From positions 1-9,702 of the forward strand of contig DAHXMP010000289.1 in NCBI GenBank assembly GCA_027371665.1: a DNA stretch of 9,702 nt. The letters are read 5' to 3'. Shown here one piece after another: positions 6,915 to 9,702 of the stretch. Position 1 is the first letter of the stretch, and each line of letters opens with the position of its first letter. The notes beneath the pieces were generated by a model that had not been told where the DNA came from, searched no databases, and saw only the letters and a list, made by a program, of their open reading frames with translations. The translations under genes were made by a program, and so were the position numbers. Source of the stretch: Bacteroidota bacterium (GTDB lineage: Bacteria; Bacteroidota; Ignavibacteria; Kapaibacteriales; UBA2268).

Positions 6915-6942
6915 CATTAGTCATTAGTAATTAGTAATTACT
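6915..6942. repeat. 7-bp tandem repeat, four units
   Basis: Four consecutive heptamers: CATTAGT, CATTAGT, AATTAGT, AATTACT. Arrays of this ATTAGT type are common intergenic low-complexity elements. A GC-rich stretch (6949-6976) follows and ends at the stop of the phospholipase-like gene. I see no gene anywhere in 6626-6976 and no convincing terminator for either flanking gene. Confidence 0.65.
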
Positions 6943-6976
6943 TTAAAACCGCCGCCTGCCGCGACAGCACAAGCCC

Positions 6977-8440
6977 CTAATACTTTGGATTCTTATCTTC
7001 ATCGGGACAAGCAGTACAAGTACCTATATAAGCGTGGACATCACTACCTGCCATGGCTTGAAAACCACTTTTAAAGATAATTGAACCATTTGTTCTAAAT
7101 GTAACATTTTTTGCTGTATTATGTATTACAAATGGTCCATTATCCGGCTCTTGTTCATGTCCAGTTGGACAAACAATAATGTTTTCAGATGAATTGAAAG
7201 TATAATGATTACCTTCCAAATCTACCTTTTTCCATAAATTCAATTCTTGCATTTGAACACAAAATGTGCCTTCATCGCCTTGCTCAGATGTAACCATCTG
7301 TTTCCCATTAATTAAAAACCAATAAAATAAACCTGCAGTTGCTCTAATTAAATATGGGAATGTCGCATCCCGAATGCCAGCAAGATCATCATTATTATGA
7401 TTATAAGAAATACCATCAGTTGATGTTGGACCAACGCCGCCAAATTTATCAATTACTGATTTTATTTCACCAATATTTTCATTATATATATCATTACCAT
7501 TAATTGCTCTACTGGCATAATGTTGTGATATTTGTGCCATGCAATACATCAAATATTCTATTGGTGAATTAAAACCATTTTGTTTGTAACTATACGGATC
7601 AATAAAACCACCATATTCTTCTAAAACTTTTTTTGCATAAAAGTAATTCCTATTTTCGGATTGTCCCATCCAATCCTCATAATAATCATAAGCACTAAGA
7701 CCATGAAAAGTATCATGAACATGAGCAGGAACACTCATATCACTTAATAAATGACACATTCTACCAATAATATTATATACTAATTTTTTCCTGGCAATTT
7801 CATCATCAGAAACTGTATAGTTATCATCTACCTTTGAAAAACCATAAGGAGAAAAGGGATTATAATAATTATGACATTTTTTATAAATATTACCAGTGAA
7901 ATAATAATCTATTAAACCCCCTGTAGGTTCATAATCATAGAAATTATAAGCATTCAATCCTAAATATTTTTTTACATACCAATGACCATTTATATATTTA
8001 ATCATTTTATCTAGTGCGGTTGGCCAATTATTTTTAGCTACCTCTTTAAATAACCATGTCATATTACCTGAACACGGGGGAGCAATTAATTTATCATATA
8101 ATCTTCTATAATCAGGATCCCAAAAATGAGAAAGTGTAGTCATCCAATTTTTATTCTCACCCAATAACTTAATATTAAAGTTATAAACTGGATCCCATAT
8201 ATCCTCCAAATATGCTCCTGAAGCTAAAGTACCTTTATTATGCCAATCCGTATCATTACAATATTCATCTATACCCAAATAACCAATATAGTTATCAAGT
8301 TCAGAGAAATTTTTATTAAATTGCTTTTCAAGTAATTTTAATGCCTCAATAACGATATATTGATGAGTAGCGCTATTATGAGAATAGGCATTGAAATTCA
8401 TCATTATCGTTAAAAAAATAAAAATAGTTGTTCTTTTCAT
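6977..8440 (-). CDS. Predicted secreted zinc-dependent phospholipase C/S1-P1 nuclease-fold protein with C-terminal coathanger domain
   Basis: The 487-residue product has a signal peptide (about 1-20). Its body carries the zinc-ligand pattern of the phospholipase C/P1-nuclease superfamily: THQ (His26), AYLEDIWDP (Asp80), LSHFWDP (His105), the hallmark HLLSDMSVPAH (His230, Asp234, His240) and YDYYEDW (Glu255). The His-x3-Asp-x5-His spacing equals that of Bacillus cereus phospholipase C (118/122/128). Members hydrolyse phosphodiesters in phospholipids or nucleic acids; which one here cannot be told. Residues about 440-475 (NVTFRTNGSIIFKSGFQAMA, then GSDVHAYIG) resemble the '3-coathanger stack' domain of secreted Bacteroidetes proteins. 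No T9SS sorting domain follows; the protein stops 15 residues later. The Shine-Dalgarno AAGGA (8452-8448) overlaps the stop of the upstream gene, 10 bp away, which suggests coupled translation. Confidence 0.82.
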   Translation of the reverse strand: MKRTTIFIFLTIMMNFNAYSHNSATHQYIVIEALKLLEKQFNKNFSELDNYIGYLGIDEYCNDTDWHNKGTLASGAYLEDIWDPVYNFNIKLLGENKNWMTTLSHFWDPDYRRLYDKLIAPPCSGNMTWLFKEVAKNNWPTALDKMIKYINGHWYVKKYLGLNAYNFYDYEPTGGLIDYYFTGNIYKKCHNYYNPFSPYGFSKVDDNYTVSDDEIARKKLVYNIIGRMCHLLSDMSVPAHVHDTFHGLSAYDYYEDWMGQSENRNYFYAKKVLEEYGGFIDPYSYKQNGFNSPIEYLMYCMAQISQHYASRAINGNDIYNENIGEIKSVIDKFGGVGPTSTDGISYNHNNDDLAGIRDATFPYLIRATAGLFYWFLINGKQMVTSEQGDEGTFCVQMQELNLWKKVDLEGNHYTFNSSENIIVCPTGHEQEPDNGPFVIHNTAKNVTFRTNGSIIFKSGFQAMAGSDVHAYIGTCTACPDEDKNPKY

Positions 8441-8450
8441 ATATTTATCC

Positions 8451-9041
8451 TTAATAATTAATTTGATATCTTAAATTTAAGTTTGATACTAAATAATTTA
8501 TTTCAGAATTATTACCCCCAGCAAAATCACCTCCTGTTTCCATCAAGCGAAAACTAAGACGAATAAAACAACTCTTATAAACTTGTAAATCAAAATTAAT
8601 TCCTATATCCCATGATAACACTGGTAAAGATATTGGGAAACCGCCACAATGAATTGATGGATAAAAATAATCACCAAAAAATTTGAAATAATACCTGAAG
8701 ATAGTAGATAAAATATAACGGCTGCGGGTATTTGTAACATAAATTGGAAACTTCCAATAAAAAAAAGTTTCTTCAATAGCCCATCGTTGGTTTGATGAAA
8801 GAAAAAACTCAAAACTTATATTACCAATATAACTTAGTTTTCCATAATTTTTCCAACCGTTAAAGATATCATAATTCCAATATTTTCCAATACCAGCACT
8901 AATTATAAAATTATTAAAAAAAGGCTGATATTTTTCTTTTTGATTTGCAACTGTATCATTAGATAGTGAATCGTTTACCATTGCTTCCACATTAAAAATA
9001 CAAACAATAAATAAAAAATTATATAAAAATATTTTTTTCAT
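8451..9041 (-). CDS. Predicted outer-membrane beta-barrel-like protein of unknown function
   Basis: The 196-residue product starts MKKIFLYNFLFIVCIFNVEA, a clear signal peptide with a likely cut near residue 20. A short polar stretch follows. The rest is made of alternating hydrophobic and aromatic strands (FFNNFIISAGIGKYW, YIGNISFEFFLS, YILSTIFRYYFKFFGDYF, LSWDIGINFDLQVY, FIRLSFRLME), ending in LNLRYQINY with a terminal aromatic residue, as in small outer-membrane barrels. I cannot place it in a family. The Shine-Dalgarno AGGA (9050-9047) is 5 bases before ATG and overlaps the stop of the upstream remnant. The gene lies 10 bp before the phospholipase-like gene, so the two are probably made together and act at the cell surface. 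The class rests on strand pattern only. Confidence 0.75.
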   Translation of the reverse strand: MKKIFLYNFLFIVCIFNVEAMVNDSLSNDTVANQKEKYQPFFNNFIISAGIGKYWNYDIFNGWKNYGKLSYIGNISFEFFLSSNQRWAIEETFFYWKFPIYVTNTRSRYILSTIFRYYFKFFGDYFYPSIHCGGFPISLPVLSWDIGINFDLQVYKSCFIRLSFRLMETGGDFAGGNNSEINYLVSNLNLRYQINY

Positions 9042-9048
9042 AATAATC

Positions 9049-9563
9049 CTATTTAATATATATTAATTTCTTAAATGATCTTTGGTTATTAAAATTTATC
9101 TCACAAATAAGAATATTATCACTTATATTTTTAGGTTTATAATTGACTGTTATTTTTCCTTTATCAACAAATCTATTAATTAATTCTTCAACTTCATTGC
9201 CAAAAATATCAATAATTTTTATTGATAATAGCCACTATTCTTAATTTCTAAATCAATTTTTACATAATTGCTAAAAGGATTTGGATATATTTTTAATTGA
9301 AGATAAGGCTTAGAAAAATTTAAATTTTTCAATTGATTAATAACATCATAATCCTGAGATTTAGAACCTAAAGGAACAGTTTGATATTCTTCCCATGGTA
9401 TATGACAATCATGATATTCAGGATGGTCATCATTGCAATAATCCTTTATAAAAGCATGAAATTTACAACCACTCTCTGCATGGAAACCAGGTTTTAATTC
9501 AATAAAATGATTGTACATAGGGGCTACATAAAAATCAAGGAAATTTGAATTCAAATAATTCAT
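9049..9563 (-). pseudogene. Frameshifted 3' remnant of a T9SS cargo gene (coathanger + sorting domain)
   Basis: The first frame runs from ATG 9563 to TAA 9221-9219 (114 residues). It has a coathanger-like motif (NHFIELKPGFHAESGCKFHA, then FI), a Cys-rich linker, and the start of a T9SS sorting domain (KIYPNPFSNYVKIDLEI, NSGYYQ-stop). Shifting by one base at about 9225 continues the same domain for 58 codons: SIKIIDIFGNEVEELINRF, then VNYKPKNISDNILICEI and KKLIYIK, with a stop at 9051-9049. Together they rebuild one sorting domain, so a base has been lost, or the sequence has an error. There is no signal peptide, and the usual catalytic or binding part of such a cargo is missing, so the 5' end also seems lost. 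The ATG overlaps the stop of the upstream T9SS gene (ATGA). The coathanger motif resembles that of the phospholipase-like gene downstream. Confidence 0.8.
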
Positions 9564-9702
9564 TTCAGCACCACTACTTTTTTTGTTAATGTAAAATTTG
9601 GTGAACGCAAAGTAACGAAATACATTCCGCTGGGCAGGGAACTCACATCGAAAGTTATTTTCCTTTCTTTATCATTGTTGTAGAAATCGCTCCGAGTCAG
9701 CA
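9560..9702 (-). CDS. T9SS cargo protein, C-terminal sorting domain only (5' end beyond window)
   Basis: Only the last 46 codons are inside the window, ending at TGA 9562-9560. They read as the second half of a T9SS type A sorting domain: ITFDVSSLPSGMYFVTLRS, then PNFTLTKKVVVLK. The DVSSLPSGMYFV segment is nearly the same as DISNLPSGAYFIV in the large protein at the left of the window, so both are likely substrates of one T9SS machine. Function is unknown because the body of the protein lies outside. Composition is close to the left part of the window and unlike the AT-rich genes that follow it on the same strand. Its stop overlaps the ATG of the remnant by two bases. Confidence 0.88.
   Translation of the reverse strand, partial: LTRSDFYNNDKERKITFDVSSLPSGMYFVTLRSPNFTLTKKVVVLK

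Larger units (their letters stand above)
6977..9560. other. AT-rich block of surface/secretion genes, possible acquired segment
   Basis: Base composition drops sharply on entering this block and recovers at its right edge. As spot counts, row 8101-8160 has 19 G+C of 60, against 29 in 6181-6240 (prfA) and 35 in 2701-2760. The block holds three minus-strand reading frames rich in Asn, Ile, Lys and Tyr. Its left edge meets the repeat mosaic at 6716-6942 and its right edge falls at the stop codon of a T9SS gene. No integrase, transposase, tRNA or clear attachment site is visible, so acquisition is inferred from composition and the gene remnant alone. Confidence 0.55.

Noticed and set aside
6768..6942. 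CRISPR array
   Set aside because: The direct repeats are only 7-17 bases, unevenly spaced, without unique spacers of constant length and without cas genes.
6946..6976. Terminator for the phospholipase-like gene in the GC-rich stretch after its stop
   Set aside because: On the minus strand CTGTCGCGGCAG gives at best a 4-bp stem with a wobble pair, and the TTTT comes only after eight further bases.
9215..9235. Programmed ribosomal frameshift joining the two halves of the T9SS domain
   Set aside because: There is no X-XXY-YYZ slippery heptamer or obvious downstream stem, and T9SS cargo genes are not known for recoding; mutation or sequence error is simpler.

Overview
The window looks like a chromosomal piece from a Bacteroidota/Ignavibacteriota-type (FCB group) bacterium. 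The evidence is two genes that end in type IX secretion (T9SS) C-terminal sorting domains plus the frameshifted remnant of a third, a short Cys-anchored lipoprotein, weak Shine-Dalgarno use with several TAnnTTTG (Bacteroidetes-type -7) promoter elements, and intergenic repeats of the CACAAAG and CATTCTGAAC type that are familiar in such genomes. The exact lineage is inference; an Ignavibacteria-like organism would fit.

Layout. Bases 1-3259 (+) hold the 3' part of a very large secreted, Cys-rich, DUF11-type protein with a T9SS sorting domain, closed by a strong hairpin terminator at 3284-3318. A convergent small lipoprotein gene follows (3367-3867, -). It is divergent from an orphan UmuD/LexA-fold S24 peptidase gene (4034-4459, +, TTG start). 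That gene ends one base from the stop of a conserved-looking small gene (4461-4754, -), which lies 11 bp behind a four-helix membrane protein gene (4766-5341, -). The membrane protein gene is divergent from prfA, encoding peptide chain release factor 1 (5537-6625, +). Bases 6626-6976 carry no gene but a dense mosaic of four kinds of short repeat.

Bases 6977-9560 (-) form a strikingly AT-rich block read right to left. First comes a broken T9SS cargo remnant (9563-9049, frameshifted). Then come an outer-membrane-type protein (9041-8451) and a zinc-dependent phospholipase C/S1-P1 nuclease-fold protein with a C-terminal 'coathanger' surface domain (8440-6977). Gaps are 7 and 10 bp, and both intact genes have Shine-Dalgarno sequences overlapping the preceding stop codon, so they look like one transcription unit. 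At 9560-9702 the base composition returns to that of the left half, with the 3' end of another T9SS protein gene whose stop overlaps the start of the remnant (ATGA).

The left and middle parts look like ordinary core and cell-surface genes. The right third looks like an acquired or rearranged surface/secretion block set between a repeat cluster and a T9SS gene. The points most worth checking are that block, its frameshifted remnant that shares the coathanger motif with the phospholipase-like gene, and the UmuD homologue that keeps the Ser60/Lys97 dyad but lacks a recognisable self-cleavage site and a umuC neighbour.
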